Shown here piece by piece: positions 1 through 8,706 of a stretch of 64,000 nt of DNA. Position 1 is the stretch's first letter; each line of letters begins with the position of its first letter. Position numbers and translations under genes: made by a program. Below the pieces are notes generated by a model, which saw only the letters and a program-made list of their open reading frames with translations, was not told the origin of the DNA and did no database searches. This DNA comes from Paramesorhizobium deserti (GTDB taxonomy: Bacteria > Pseudomonadota > Alphaproteobacteria > Rhizobiales > Rhizobiaceae), in contig NZ_LNTU01000023.1 of the NCBI RefSeq assembly GCF_001558695.1, positions 124,001 through 188,000 on the forward strand. The letters are read 5' to 3'.

Positions 1-274
1 TGCCGTGGACCGTGAACATCTGATTATAGAGTTCCTGGCCTATGAAATCGTTGTCGCTTGTTGCAAGCTGCGTCCGCATGAGAAGCGCCAGAACGCCGGC
101 CATCAGGAAGAACAGGAAGGCGATGCCGATATAGAGGAGGCCGATCTCGGTGTTGTTCACCGTCGTCACGATGCGCCATCCACGTGGTGTCGCCCATACA
201 CGCTCGAGCTCTTCGAGCTCGCCCTCAGGGCGGGGCGTCTGGTTCGGCAGGTCGAGGCGTCTTTCGTTTTCCAT
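1..274 (-). CDS. ctaD: Cytochrome c oxidase subunit I, N-terminal part (cut by window start)
   Basis: The 91 codons present read MENERRLDLP at the start, then a region (NNTEIGLLYIGIAFLF) that matches the start of the first membrane helix of haem-copper oxidase subunit I, followed by LLMRTQLA and ELYNQMFTVHG, both characteristic of subunit I N-termini. The rest, including the haem and CuB ligands, lies outside the window. The ATG is 6 bases after the stop of the exchanger gene, so it is the last visible gene of the leftward oxidase operon. Subunit I would carry the catalytic haem-CuB centre in the inner membrane. The family call is secure; whether it is fused to subunit III cannot be seen. Confidence 0.9.
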   Translation of the reverse strand, partial: MENERRLDLPNQTPRPEGELEELERVWATPRGWRIVTTVNNTEIGLLYIGIAFLFFLMAGVLALLMRTQLATSDNDFIGQELYNQMFTVHG

Positions 275-280
275 TACCGT

Positions 281-1339
281 TCACCGCAATTGATAGAGCA
301 GGACAAGGCCGCCGAGATAGACGATGGTGACAATCGCTGAATCGAGCCCGATGCGGGCGATGGTGGTGTCGCGGCGCTCGGCGAGCCCGCCGAGGAAAAG
401 GGCCGTGACAATGATGCCGAGCAGGGCGCCGAAAATCGAGAAGCTGCCGACGGTGTTGAGGACCGGCTGGCCGGAGGAGGCCGCATCGATGACGAAAACC
501 AGCCCTACATTGATGAGATTGGTGCCCAATATGTCGGAGATCGCCAGGGTGAACAGGCCGCGTCGGGCTGCCGTCAGTGCCGTGCTCAGCTCGGGAAGCG
601 AGGTGGAGATGGCGACAAGGACAAACCCGACAAAGCTCGCCCCCAGTCCGGTCTGTCGGGCTATCGCATCGCCCGTCTGTGACAGGAGATAACCCGCCAC
701 GAGGATGACCAGGGCAAGCGCGGTCGTGCGCCAGATGAGGCCGGAAAGAGAGAGATCTTCCGCACCGTCTTCGCTTTCTTTCGCTTGCCCTTCTTCAAGG
801 AGATGCTGTTCGACCTTGCCTTTACGTGCGGCGAGCCACGGCCGACGATCCTGTTCGCGCGACAATAGCCAAATGCTGGCGATGTAGAGACCGAGACATC
901 CCCAGGCCCAAAGACCTATTCCGAAAAATCCGACATCGTTGACCACCATGCCGGCGGCGACGAAGGCGAGAAGGATGATGTTCAATACGCCCTGCAACAT
1001 CACGCGCGGCTCGGGAACGACCGCCGTCAGTGCCCGGTGGCCGATCGTGAAATCGACGAGCGCCAGAACCGTGACCTGCATTGCTATGCTGCCGAAGAGA
1101 TTGTTGATGGCCAGACTCGAATTGCCGCTGAGCGATGCGGTGAGGGTGACGCCGATCTCCGGCAGCGAGGTGACGCCGGCGAGCAGGATCATGCCGATGG
1201 CAGCATGGCCGATCCCTGTTTTTCTGCTGATGGTCTCGGCATGGCCGGTGATTCTGACACCGGCAAACCAGACGCTTGCTGCCGCGCCGGCAAAGATTGC
1301 GATGTTGAGCCAGAGACTGATGCTGGTGAAATCAGGCAT
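281..1339 (-). CDS. Sodium/calcium exchanger (CaCA) family membrane protein
   Basis: The 352-residue protein has about ten hydrophobic segments in two halves separated by a charged loop near residues 160-200, the inverted-repeat layout of CaCA exchangers. The two alpha-repeat signatures are visible: TSLPE at about 57-61 followed by an N-N pair near 79-80, and STSLPE at about 245-250 followed by GTN near 272. It probably exchanges a divalent cation for Na+ or H+ across the inner membrane; the ion cannot be told from sequence. ATG 1339 is chosen because it begins just before the first helix and lies 5 bases after the subunit II stop; the frame stays open upstream but would overlap subunit II. 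Its place between oxidase subunits II and I is unusual. Confidence 0.85.
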   Translation of the reverse strand: MPDFTSISLWLNIAIFAGAAASVWFAGVRITGHAETISRKTGIGHAAIGMILLAGVTSLPEIGVTLTASLSGNSSLAINNLFGSIAMQVTVLALVDFTIGHRALTAVVPEPRVMLQGVLNIILLAFVAAGMVVNDVGFFGIGLWAWGCLGLYIASIWLLSREQDRRPWLAARKGKVEQHLLEEGQAKESEDGAEDLSLSGLIWRTTALALVILVAGYLLSQTGDAIARQTGLGASFVGFVLVAISTSLPELSTALTAARRGLFTLAISDILGTNLINVGLVFVIDAASSGQPVLNTVGSFSIFGALLGIIVTALFLGGLAERRDTTIARIGLDSAIVTIVYLGGLVLLYQLR

Positions 1340-1344
1340 GGCGG

Positions 1345-2340
1345 TCACCGCAAGTGCGCGAGATAGGACGAGAGGCTGGCCAGCTCCTCGTCGGTGAAGA
1401 TGCGGTAGGCCGGCATCAAATTTTCCGGCTTGATGTGCTGGCCGTCGCGGATCCAGCGGGCGAAGGCATCCGCATTGTTGGGCAATGTGGCGGCGGCGAG
1501 CGAATGCCTGCTGCCGACATGGGTCAGGTCGGGGCCGATGGTGCCGTTTGCGGTAGTGCCCCGTACTGTGTGGCAGGCACCACAACCGCTCGCCAGAAAG
1601 AGCTCGCGTCCTCTAGTCTCCGGGTTTCCCATCGGTTCCTTCGCCTGTTTCGCTTCATTGGCGAGCCAGGCTGAGAAATCTTCTTCGGGCATTGCGATGA
1701 CGAAGAACGACATCAGCGCGTGGGGACCACCGCAATATTCCGCGCATTGTCCCCGGCTGACGCCAGGCTGGTGGACATTAAGGGTCAGCGTGTTGACGCG
1801 TCCGGGGATCATGTCGAGTTTTCCCGCGAGCTTCGGCACCCAGAAGGAGTGGATCACATCCGCCGAGGTGAGATCGATCCGGACAGGCCGGCCTACGGGA
1901 AGGCGCAACTCGTTGGCGTTTTCCACGCGGTGGCCGTTTTCATCGTGGTAGATGACGCGCCACCACCAGCGTTCGCCAACGACCGATATGCGCAAGCTGC
2001 CTGACGCACCGGCAGAGCCGCCGCCCATGCCCAGGACGATGATGCCGTAGGCAAGGAGAAAGGTCAGTGTCACCGCGGGAAAGATCAGCCCGGCGCCGAC
2101 CACCAGTCTGTCGCCGGCGAGCCGGCGGCGCCATCGCTCGCTTCCGAACAGCGCCACTGCCGCGATGATGGCGGTGACGATGAAGACGGCGGTGCAGAAC
2201 AGGATGAGCACCCATGAGAGCGTGTTGATCCTGGCCGCCTCGGCGCCTGTGGGATCGAGTGCTGACTGGACGCCGGCGCATCCGCTTACGAGAACGAGCG
2301 CCGTTCCAGCAGCCAGCCATTGCGGGGAGCCTCGCCTCAT
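1345..2340 (-). CDS. ctaC: Cytochrome c oxidase subunit II fused to a cytochrome c domain (caa3 type)
   Basis: This is a 331-residue lipoprotein: the hydrophobic signal ends in a lipobox (LVSGC, Cys21). Two membrane helices follow (about 42-66 and 82-105), then the cupredoxin domain with the aromatic patch GERWWW (122-127) and the CuA ligands His164, Cys199, Glu201, Cys203, His207 and Met210. A C-terminal class I cytochrome c domain carries CGACH at 253-257 with a distal Met in the ENLMPAY stretch. Such fusions accept electrons from soluble or membrane cytochrome c and pass them through CuA to subunit I. It overlaps the upstream cytochrome c gene by 4 bases, which implies translational coupling. 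Confidence 0.93.
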   Translation of the reverse strand: MRRGSPQWLAAGTALVLVSGCAGVQSALDPTGAEAARINTLSWVLILFCTAVFIVTAIIAAVALFGSERWRRRLAGDRLVVGAGLIFPAVTLTFLLAYGIIVLGMGGGSAGASGSLRISVVGERWWWRVIYHDENGHRVENANELRLPVGRPVRIDLTSADVIHSFWVPKLAGKLDMIPGRVNTLTLNVHQPGVSRGQCAEYCGGPHALMSFFVIAMPEEDFSAWLANEAKQAKEPMGNPETRGRELFLASGCGACHTVRGTTANGTIGPDLTHVGSRHSLAAATLPNNADAFARWIRDGQHIKPENLMPAYRIFTDEELASLSSYLAHLR

Positions 2341-3488
2341 TGCCCGGCCTCCGTCGGCAATGCCGGTCTTTCCAATCCATCATTGGAGGGGAGGGAAGCG
2401 AAATAGGCGGCGACGTCCGATATCTGCTCCTCGGTCAGGCGTCGCGCGACGGTGGCCATGATCTGGCCGTAGCCTGTCGCGTCGCGTCCACCCTTCTGCC
2501 ACAGTCGCAATTGCCCGGCGATATAATCGGCATGCTGACCGGCCAGCGAGGGAAAGGCGGGGGCTCGGCTACGCGAATGGCAGGCGAGACAGGACGGGAC
2601 ACCGCTTCCTGCATCGCCATTGATGGCGAGCATGCGCCCCCGCTCCAGGCTCTTCGCGTCGGGCCGATCCTCATCCCGATGCGGCTTTGGTCCGAGCCCG
2701 GCATAATAGGCGGCGAGCCTGCGCATTTCATTCGCGTCGAGGCTTCCCGCCACGGGCTGCATGATGCCGCTCGGGCGCGTGCCCGCCGCATATTCGGTGA
2801 GCGTGCGCAGGAGATAATCCTGGGACTGTCCGGCAAGCTTCGGAACCAGATCGCTGATCGTCTCCTCAGCCGCATCGTCATGGCAGCGGATGCATTGCGT
2901 CAGTGCTGCTGTGCCGCTGCCATGTGTCGGCTTCTCGTTGCTCTCGTTGGAAAGGCGGCTCACCCCGGACAATCGGCGATAGTCCTTCGTTACGTCACGG
3001 GGCAATTGTTTCAGGAATGCGGTCAGCGCCCAGACCTCGTCGTCGCGTCGCTGTGCGGGCCAGGCCGGCATGCCGGTATATTTGAGGCCGTGCTTGACGA
3101 TCCAGAACACTTCTTCCGGCGTCTGGCGGGCAACGGCCCCGGCGAGTGGCGGCGGGGGAGGCAGCATGCCGGAGACGATCACGCTGGCAGACTCGCCCGG
3201 CCTGCCATGGCAGGGCGCGCAACTGCCTTCGAAATGCGCGGCGCCCAGGATGATCAAGTCGGAACCGTCGAGTGGCGGCGGATTCTCGACGAAATAGCTC
3301 CGCGTCTCGACGGATTGGCGGCGCAATTTATCGAGAATCCATGTGGTGATGGCTAAATGCTCACGCGTTGCCGCGACGTTATAGAAACCGGACCATATGA
3401 AAACGGCGATGCCGACGATCAGGAAGGTGATCAAGATACCAGTGGCAAGGGCCAGTCGTTTCCACCCCAGAATCGTCTTCGGGATCAT
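2337..3488 (-). CDS. Membrane-anchored cytochrome c with three haem-binding motifs
   Basis: The 383-residue protein has one N-terminal membrane helix (about 12-34) and three CXXCH motifs: CAPCH at 90-94, CIRCH at 199-203 and CLACH at 300-304, each starting a cytochrome c-like domain. That pattern fits a periplasmic multihaem electron carrier anchored in the inner membrane. Its position directly before subunit II, with a 4-base overlap, suggests it feeds electrons to this oxidase, perhaps from the quinol pool or from a periplasmic dehydrogenase. The first domain has a proline-rich loop (residues 110-115). The precise electron donor cannot be inferred. Confidence 0.85.
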   Translation of the reverse strand: MIPKTILGWKRLALATGILITFLIVGIAVFIWSGFYNVAATREHLAITTWILDKLRRQSVETRSYFVENPPPLDGSDLIILGAAHFEGSCAPCHGRPGESASVIVSGMLPPPPPLAGAVARQTPEEVFWIVKHGLKYTGMPAWPAQRRDDEVWALTAFLKQLPRDVTKDYRRLSGVSRLSNESNEKPTHGSGTAALTQCIRCHDDAAEETISDLVPKLAGQSQDYLLRTLTEYAAGTRPSGIMQPVAGSLDANEMRRLAAYYAGLGPKPHRDEDRPDAKSLERGRMLAINGDAGSGVPSCLACHSRSRAPAFPSLAGQHADYIAGQLRLWQKGGRDATGYGQIMATVARRLTEEQISDVAAYFASLPSNDGLERPALPTEAGQ

Positions 3489-4066
3489 GCACGGGCCTCG
3501 CGCATATCGTCGGCGGGCTTATTCATCCTGGCAATCTCATCGAACCACAGGGCAGCGATGACGATGCCGGCCAGCACATAGGTCGCCGGGCAGGCGGCGA
3601 GCATCAGCAGGCCCGCCAGTTGCTGATCGGCGAGTGTGGAAAGATGCGTTGCCCCGTGGCCCGAGAGAATGCCGGGATAAAGGATGCGTGGCGCGAAGAC
3701 GAAGAGAACGCCCAGCAGGCAGAATATCTTGCTGGTGATGAGAAGGGCCAAAATGGCCCGCCAGCGCCGGTGTCCATTTATCCGGAAGATGGCCGACCAG
3801 AACCAGAAAGCGGATAGAAAAAGAGAGGCCTGCATGGCGAGATGCAGGAGGTGCGACCGCATGGCGGCATCAAGCGCCGGCGGTGCGTGCCATGCCCACA
3901 ACAGGACCAGCTGCGTGATCATGGCGGGAAAGAGCAGGGTGCGGCCCGGTATCCGATACTCCGGCCAAACCCTCACGCATGCCAGCGCCACCACGGGAGC
4001 GCAGGCATTCATCAGAACGATGTGCGTGACCATCTGCGTGGTCAATGGGCCTAAGGCATTGAACAT
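3485..4066 (-). CDS. ctaG: CtaG-like (caa3-type) cytochrome c oxidase assembly membrane protein
   Basis: This 193-residue protein is nearly all hydrophobic, with about five or six membrane helices, and carries histidines in and near the helices (MVTHIVLMN, LLHLAMQ, ATHLSTLADQQLAGLLM) as in the caa3_CtaG assembly family. Its C-terminal LADQQLAG segment is typical of that family. It overlaps the downstream cytochrome c gene by 4 bases and is the first gene of the leftward oxidase operon. ATG 4066 is chosen; a TTG three codons upstream is also possible. The protein is shorter than the usual Gram-positive CtaG. This family differs from the Cox11-type protein that is also sometimes called CtaG. 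Confidence 0.8.
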   Translation of the reverse strand: MFNALGPLTTQMVTHIVLMNACAPVVALACVRVWPEYRIPGRTLLFPAMITQLVLLWAWHAPPALDAAMRSHLLHLAMQASLFLSAFWFWSAIFRINGHRRWRAILALLITSKIFCLLGVLFVFAPRILYPGILSGHGATHLSTLADQQLAGLLMLAACPATYVLAGIVIAALWFDEIARMNKPADDMREARA

Positions 4067-4114
4067 TCTCGCCAAACGTGCGGCGTTCTTAAATGTTCCT
4101 CCGCGGTCAGGCGC

Positions 4115-6220
4115 TTACGCCAGGTTTTTCCAGCCTTCGTCGGGAGCAAAGCGGAGGCCGTACTGCTGCTCGAAGCGTTTCAATGTGGCTACGATGTCTT
4201 CTGCGCCGCGGGTGCGGGCATAGTGGATGGGGCCGCCGCGGAACGGCGCGAAGCCGGTGGCGAAGATCATTGCGCCGTCGAGCATGTCCGCGTCCTCCAC
4301 GATGCCTTCGCGCAGGCAGGCCACGCAGGTGTTGAGCATCGGCAGGATGAGGCGGTCCGCCATTTCAGGACTGGGTGCGGCCGTATCGGATGCCTTTTTC
4401 GGCCGACCCTTGTCGTCATAGTCGTAGAGCCCCGTGCCGGCCTTCCGACCGGTTTCACCTGCCTCGACCTTCTGCGCGAGCCACGCTGGAATTTCAGGCA
4501 TGGCGCCACCAAGGCTCTCCTTGAGCATGCGGGCGACTTCGAGGCAGATATCGAGACCGACACGGTCGGCCAGTTCGATCGGCCCCATCGGCATGCCGAA
4601 ATCGGTGGCGGCGCGGTCGATCGTCTCCTTGGCGGTTCCCTCGTCCAGCATGACAAAGGCCTCGACCAGATAAGGCGTCAGCGCCCGGTTGACGAGGAAA
4701 CCTGGCGCGCTTTTCACCGTGGCGGGCAATTTGCTGATCGCGCCGCAAAAGGCGCGTGCCCTATCGAGCGTCGACCGGCTTGCCTGATCGTGGGCGACAA
4801 TTTCGACCAGTTCCATCTTTGCGACTGGATTGAAGAAATGCAGGCCGACCAGACGATCCGCGAAAGGCAGGTTCTCACGCAACGTCTCGAGTGGAATGCT
4901 CGATGTGTTGGTGGCGAGAAGTGCATTTTTCTTCATTTTCGGTGCAATCGCCTCGAAAACCCGGCGTTTTATGTCGGCCTTTTCGGCAATCGCCTCAATG
5001 ATGAGGTCAGCCTTCGCTATGCCGGATTGCTCGAAATCCGGCATCAGCCGGTCGAGCGCGTCGCGCCGCTCGATGCCCGAATGAAGCTTCTTGCCGTAGA
5101 ACTCCGCCGCCCGCCCGATCGCCCCGGCCATCGCATTGCGATCGAGATCGGAGAGCGAAACCGAGAGGCCGCGCGCGGCGCACCAGGCGGCGATGTCGCC
5201 GCCCATCGTGCCGGCGCCGATGACATGGACATGGCGGATGCCGCTTTCACCCTTGGCGGCACCTTTCAGCTTCTCGCGAAGGAAGAAGACGCGGATCAGG
5301 TTTTGCGCGGTGTCGCCGACGAGCAGTTGTGAGAAGGATTTGATCTCCGCCTTCTGCATCGCCCTGGCGTCGCCGCCATGCTCCTCCCAGAGATCGATGA
5401 GGCGATAGGGCGCGGGATAATGCTGCTGCGGCGCATGCTTCTCCGCCTGGGCCCGCATCTGCCGGGCGGCAATCTGGCGGGCCGGCTGAAAGCCGAAAAC
5501 ACCGGATTTGAGGCTGCCGCGGCGGGTCTTCACATTCCCGGAGACTGCCGCACGCACAGCATTCTCGACATGACGCTCCTCGATCACCGTATCGACCAGG
5601 CCAAGCGATTTCGCCTTCTTCGCGTGCACGGTCCTTCCAGTCAGCATCATGGTCATCGCCTCGACGGGATCGATCAGCGACGTCAGGCGGAAGGTGCCGC
5701 CGAGGCCCGGATGCAGGCCGAGCAGCACTTCGGGGAAGCCGAGCTTGGCATCGCTGATGGCGAGACGATATCTGCAGGCAAGCGCGAGTTCCAGCCCGCC
5801 GCCGAGGCAATGGCCATGGATGACGGCGACCGTGGGGATGTCGAGCGCCGCCAGGCGGTCGACGATCTCGTGCGCACGCGTCATGCGCTTTTCGACCTCC
5901 TGCTCCTCTTGCGCGGTCACGCCCCTGAAATCGCGGATATCGGCGCCGGCGACGAAACCGTTCTTCTTGGCCGAGCGGATGACCAGGCCCTTGGCGCCCA
6001 TGCCTGAGATATCGTCCAGCGCCGTGTCGAGTTCGGCCAGGACGGCCTCCGACAGGGTGTTGGTGCTTTCATCTGATCTGTCGAGGATCAGCCAGACGAT
6101 GTCGTCGTCGCCCTTGATGATCCGCCAATCGGTCAGGATATTCGCCGAGCCGGAGCGCGGACCGAGCTCCATGTTGCGAGGGGCGAGCGTGTTCCATACG
6201 GATGTGTCGGTGACGGGCAT
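4115..6220 (-). CDS. fadJ: Bifunctional enoyl-CoA hydratase / 3-hydroxyacyl-CoA dehydrogenase (FadJ/FadB-like)
   Basis: This is the 701-residue multifunctional alpha subunit of beta-oxidation. The N-terminal crotonase domain shows GADIRDF near 95, the oxyanion and active-site region HGHCLGGGLELALAC and a second Glu in FPEVLLGLHPGLGG. The dehydrogenase domain starts at VIGAGTMGGDIA (about 318), with the catalytic region HFFNPVAKMELVEIV and two C-terminal 3HCDH domains. It hydrates enoyl-CoA and oxidises the product with NAD+. ATG 6220 shares its A with the TGA of the thiolase gene (TGATG), so the two are coupled; an upstream in-frame extension lies inside the thiolase gene and is rejected. Confidence 0.92.
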   Translation of the reverse strand: MPVTDTSVWNTLAPRNMELGPRSGSANILTDWRIIKGDDDIVWLILDRSDESTNTLSEAVLAELDTALDDISGMGAKGLVIRSAKKNGFVAGADIRDFRGVTAQEEQEVEKRMTRAHEIVDRLAALDIPTVAVIHGHCLGGGLELALACRYRLAISDAKLGFPEVLLGLHPGLGGTFRLTSLIDPVEAMTMMLTGRTVHAKKAKSLGLVDTVIEERHVENAVRAAVSGNVKTRRGSLKSGVFGFQPARQIAARQMRAQAEKHAPQQHYPAPYRLIDLWEEHGGDARAMQKAEIKSFSQLLVGDTAQNLIRVFFLREKLKGAAKGESGIRHVHVIGAGTMGGDIAAWCAARGLSVSLSDLDRNAMAGAIGRAAEFYGKKLHSGIERRDALDRLMPDFEQSGIAKADLIIEAIAEKADIKRRVFEAIAPKMKKNALLATNTSSIPLETLRENLPFADRLVGLHFFNPVAKMELVEIVAHDQASRSTLDRARAFCGAISKLPATVKSAPGFLVNRALTPYLVEAFVMLDEGTAKETIDRAATDFGMPMGPIELADRVGLDICLEVARMLKESLGGAMPEIPAWLAQKVEAGETGRKAGTGLYDYDDKGRPKKASDTAAPSPEMADRLILPMLNTCVACLREGIVEDADMLDGAMIFATGFAPFRGGPIHYARTRGAEDIVATLKRFEQQYGLRFAPDEGWKNLA

Positions 6221-7614
6221 CAGACGACCTCCAGAAGCATCGCGCCGCCCTGGCCGCCACCGATGCATTCGGTGGCCATGCCGCGCTTGAGGCCAAGACG
6301 ACGCATGGCGTTGACGAGGTGAAGCACGATGCGGTTGCCGCTCGCGCCGACGGGGTGGCCGAGGCTGATCGCCCCGCCGTCTACATTGAGCCGGTCGCGA
6401 TCGATGGGGCCGAAGGTGCCTTCGAGCCCGAGCACGTCACGGCAATATTGCTCATCCTCCCATGCGGCAAGGCAGGCCAGCACCTGCGCGGCGAAGGCCT
6501 CGTTCAACTCCCAGAGGTCGATATCCTCGCGGGCAAGGCCCCGGCGTTTCATCAGCGCCGTACAGCAAAGCGTCGGCCCGAGCCCCATGATCGACGGGTC
6601 GAGCGCCGACCATTCGGCATCGATGATGCGGGCGAGCGGCTTGAGCTTGTGTTTCCTCACCGCCTCTTCGGAGGCGAGGATGACCCAGGAGGCGCCGTCG
6701 GTGATCTGGGAGGAATTGCCGGCGGTGACGTTGCCATAGGGCTTTTCGAAAACGGGTTTGAGGCTTGCCAGCTTCTCCAAGGAGGTGTCGGGCCGCACGC
6801 CATCATCATGATCGTAAAGTTCGCCGCCGCGGCTGACCGCCGGGATGAGTTCGCCATCGAGGAAGCCTTCCTGATGCGCCCGCGACAGTCGTTGGTGGCT
6901 CTCCAGCGCATAGGCATCGGCCGCTTGCCGTGTGATGCCGAAGAGATGGCCGATCATCTCCGCCGTCTGGCCCATGTTGAGCTCCGTCATGGGATCGGTC
7001 AGCCCGCGCTCCAGCCCGATGACGGGCTTCGCCATTTCCGGGCGGAAATCAGCCAGCGCGGCGGTCTTGCCCCAGGCGGTCTTCTCCGACGCAAACCGGG
7101 CGAACCATTTCGTCGCCTCCTGACTCAACACCAGCGGCGAATGCGACAGGGCTTCAGCACCGCCGGCCAGGATCATATCCACCTTGCCTACCTCTATCAT
7201 GCGGAAGGCGGTGTCGATGGACTGCATGCCCGAGCCGCAATTGATCTGGACGGTGAAGGCGGGCATCGCCGCGCCCATGCCGAGCCGGAGGGCTGCGACG
7301 CGCGCCGGGTTCATCTCGTCGGCGATCACGTTGACGCAGCCAAGGATGACCATGTCGAAGGTTTCCGGCGAAAAGGACTGGCGGGCGAGAAGCGGCCGCC
7401 CGCACTGGACGGCGAGATCGACCGGGGTGAAGGGGCCCGGCTTGCCGCGGGCGCGCAGAAAAGGCGTCCGCGTGCCGTCGACGAGATAGACAGGCCGGCC
7501 AACGGCGGCCGTGTCTCCGCCGATGGCCGATGCGGCTGATTTGGCGGGCTTCGACGGGCGCGTCCGGGTTCTTGTTTTTGGCGGGGCGGCGGCGGGTTTC
7601 GGTTTCTGGGCCAT
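6220..7614 (-). CDS. fadI: Acetyl-CoA acyltransferase (thiolase; FadI/FadA-like)
   Basis: This 464-residue thiolase has the nucleophilic Cys in INCGSGMQS, the NEAFAAQ motif, the His in GHPVGASG, and the second active-site Cys in ECIGGGQGGAM. It releases acetyl-CoA from 3-ketoacyl-CoA and pairs with the downstream FadJ-like protein as the beta subunit. An N-terminal Lys/Pro/Arg-rich extension of about 35 residues precedes the thiolase fold and looks disordered. ATG 7614 is chosen; a GTG one codon upstream is equally possible. It begins a two-gene leftward operon with a 1-base overlap. It is longer than housekeeping PhaA-type thiolases, consistent with a fatty-acid-degradation role. Confidence 0.9.
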   Translation of the reverse strand: MAQKPKPAAAPPKTRTRTRPSKPAKSAASAIGGDTAAVGRPVYLVDGTRTPFLRARGKPGPFTPVDLAVQCGRPLLARQSFSPETFDMVILGCVNVIADEMNPARVAALRLGMGAAMPAFTVQINCGSGMQSIDTAFRMIEVGKVDMILAGGAEALSHSPLVLSQEATKWFARFASEKTAWGKTAALADFRPEMAKPVIGLERGLTDPMTELNMGQTAEMIGHLFGITRQAADAYALESHQRLSRAHQEGFLDGELIPAVSRGGELYDHDDGVRPDTSLEKLASLKPVFEKPYGNVTAGNSSQITDGASWVILASEEAVRKHKLKPLARIIDAEWSALDPSIMGLGPTLCCTALMKRRGLAREDIDLWELNEAFAAQVLACLAAWEDEQYCRDVLGLEGTFGPIDRDRLNVDGGAISLGHPVGASGNRIVLHLVNAMRRLGLKRGMATECIGGGQGGAMLLEVV

Positions 7615-7744
7615 CACGTATTCCCGTCTACTGGCAGAATTTCGGATCGGCTTGATCCCTAAGGAGAGGGCAGGCCTCTATACCATGGATTGCATGCGGA
7701 TCGAACATGCCATTGCCGAAATCTACAGTGATCTGCGGACTTCA

Positions 7745-8488
7745 TCACCAATAGCGCGGATATCCGTAATAGCCGTGGTAGCGTTCCTCATAGAGGCGGT
7801 CGACGGCTTGCGTGGGGTCATATTCGGGTGCGTTCTTGACCTGATCGCGTGTCAGGTTCACATCCACCATCTCTTTCGCCCAGTCGACGCTGGTGACCGC
7901 GCGGGGAGCGACAAGGACCTTCTTTCCCGGCCACCAGTTCCTGGTATCGACGACGAGATAGCGGATGGTCCAGTTGTCCAGATCGATCAGGAATTCCTCG
8001 ATGTGACCGATATCGCCATCCTTCGCCTGGATATAATAGCCGGTAACCTCCTCGGTGGAGCATAGATGGGGGTCTCCCTCATCGGTCTCCTCCTCTCCGG
8101 CGATCGGTGGTGTCTCGACCGGCCGCGGGAGGATGGTCAGGCCCGCGCCCACGGGCGGATATCCGACCCAGTAAGGTTCCCAGCCATAATGGCCATAAAG
8201 ATTGTTCTCGTGATGGCGCGAGACCGGCGCGTCGGTATCGATCTCCGGGCTGTCCTTCACCTGCTGCTTGGTCACATTGGCGGGGAATGCCCGGTGCGGC
8301 ATCTCCGGCTCGGCGACCGCCTTCGGCGGAAGGAGCACCTTTCGCCCGCTCAGCCAGGTGCCGGTGTCCACAACAAGCCAGCGGATCGTCCATTCCCGGT
8401 CATCAAAAAGAAAATCGTCCACGGAACCGATCGCGCCATCAGTGGCATCGATCGTGTAGCCGATCAGGTTGGATGCATTCCACAACAT
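7745..8488 (-). CDS. Protein with two PRC-barrel domains
   Basis: The 247-residue soluble protein holds two copies of a PRC-barrel fold. Copy one spans about residues 8-85 (IGYTIDATDGAIGSVDDFLFD, then WTIRWLVVDTGTWLSGRKVLL) and copy two about 148-225 (GYYIQAKDGDIGHIEEFLI, then WTIRYLVVDTRNWWPGKKVLV). The linker and tail are rich in Tyr, Trp and Pro. PRC-barrel proteins occur in photosynthetic reaction centre H subunits and RimM, but stand-alone tandem forms in rhizobia are mostly uncharacterised and often linked to stress. A good ribosome site (GGAGG about 9 bases upstream) supports ATG 8488. It is a single-gene unit. Confidence 0.82.
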   Translation of the reverse strand: MLWNASNLIGYTIDATDGAIGSVDDFLFDDREWTIRWLVVDTGTWLSGRKVLLPPKAVAEPEMPHRAFPANVTKQQVKDSPEIDTDAPVSRHHENNLYGHYGWEPYWVGYPPVGAGLTILPRPVETPPIAGEEETDEGDPHLCSTEEVTGYYIQAKDGDIGHIEEFLIDLDNWTIRYLVVDTRNWWPGKKVLVAPRAVTSVDWAKEMVDVNLTRDQVKNAPEYDPTQAVDRLYEERYHGYYGYPRYW

Positions 8489-8706
8489 CGTCAGAGTCCT
8501 CCGGATGAACCTAATTCTAAACGGAAGGAGACGATGTTCGTTCCTTGGCAGTCAGCTCATGGATCGCGGAGAATGCACAGAGGCGTAAAGCCAGTTTTTA
8601 AAATTGAATAATTGTTCAAGTCTCTCACTGGCATTGCCGATGGGCCGGACTATAACTGTTGCTGTTCGCGGCTCAGATGATTCATCGAAATAAAAGAGAC
8701 CACAGC

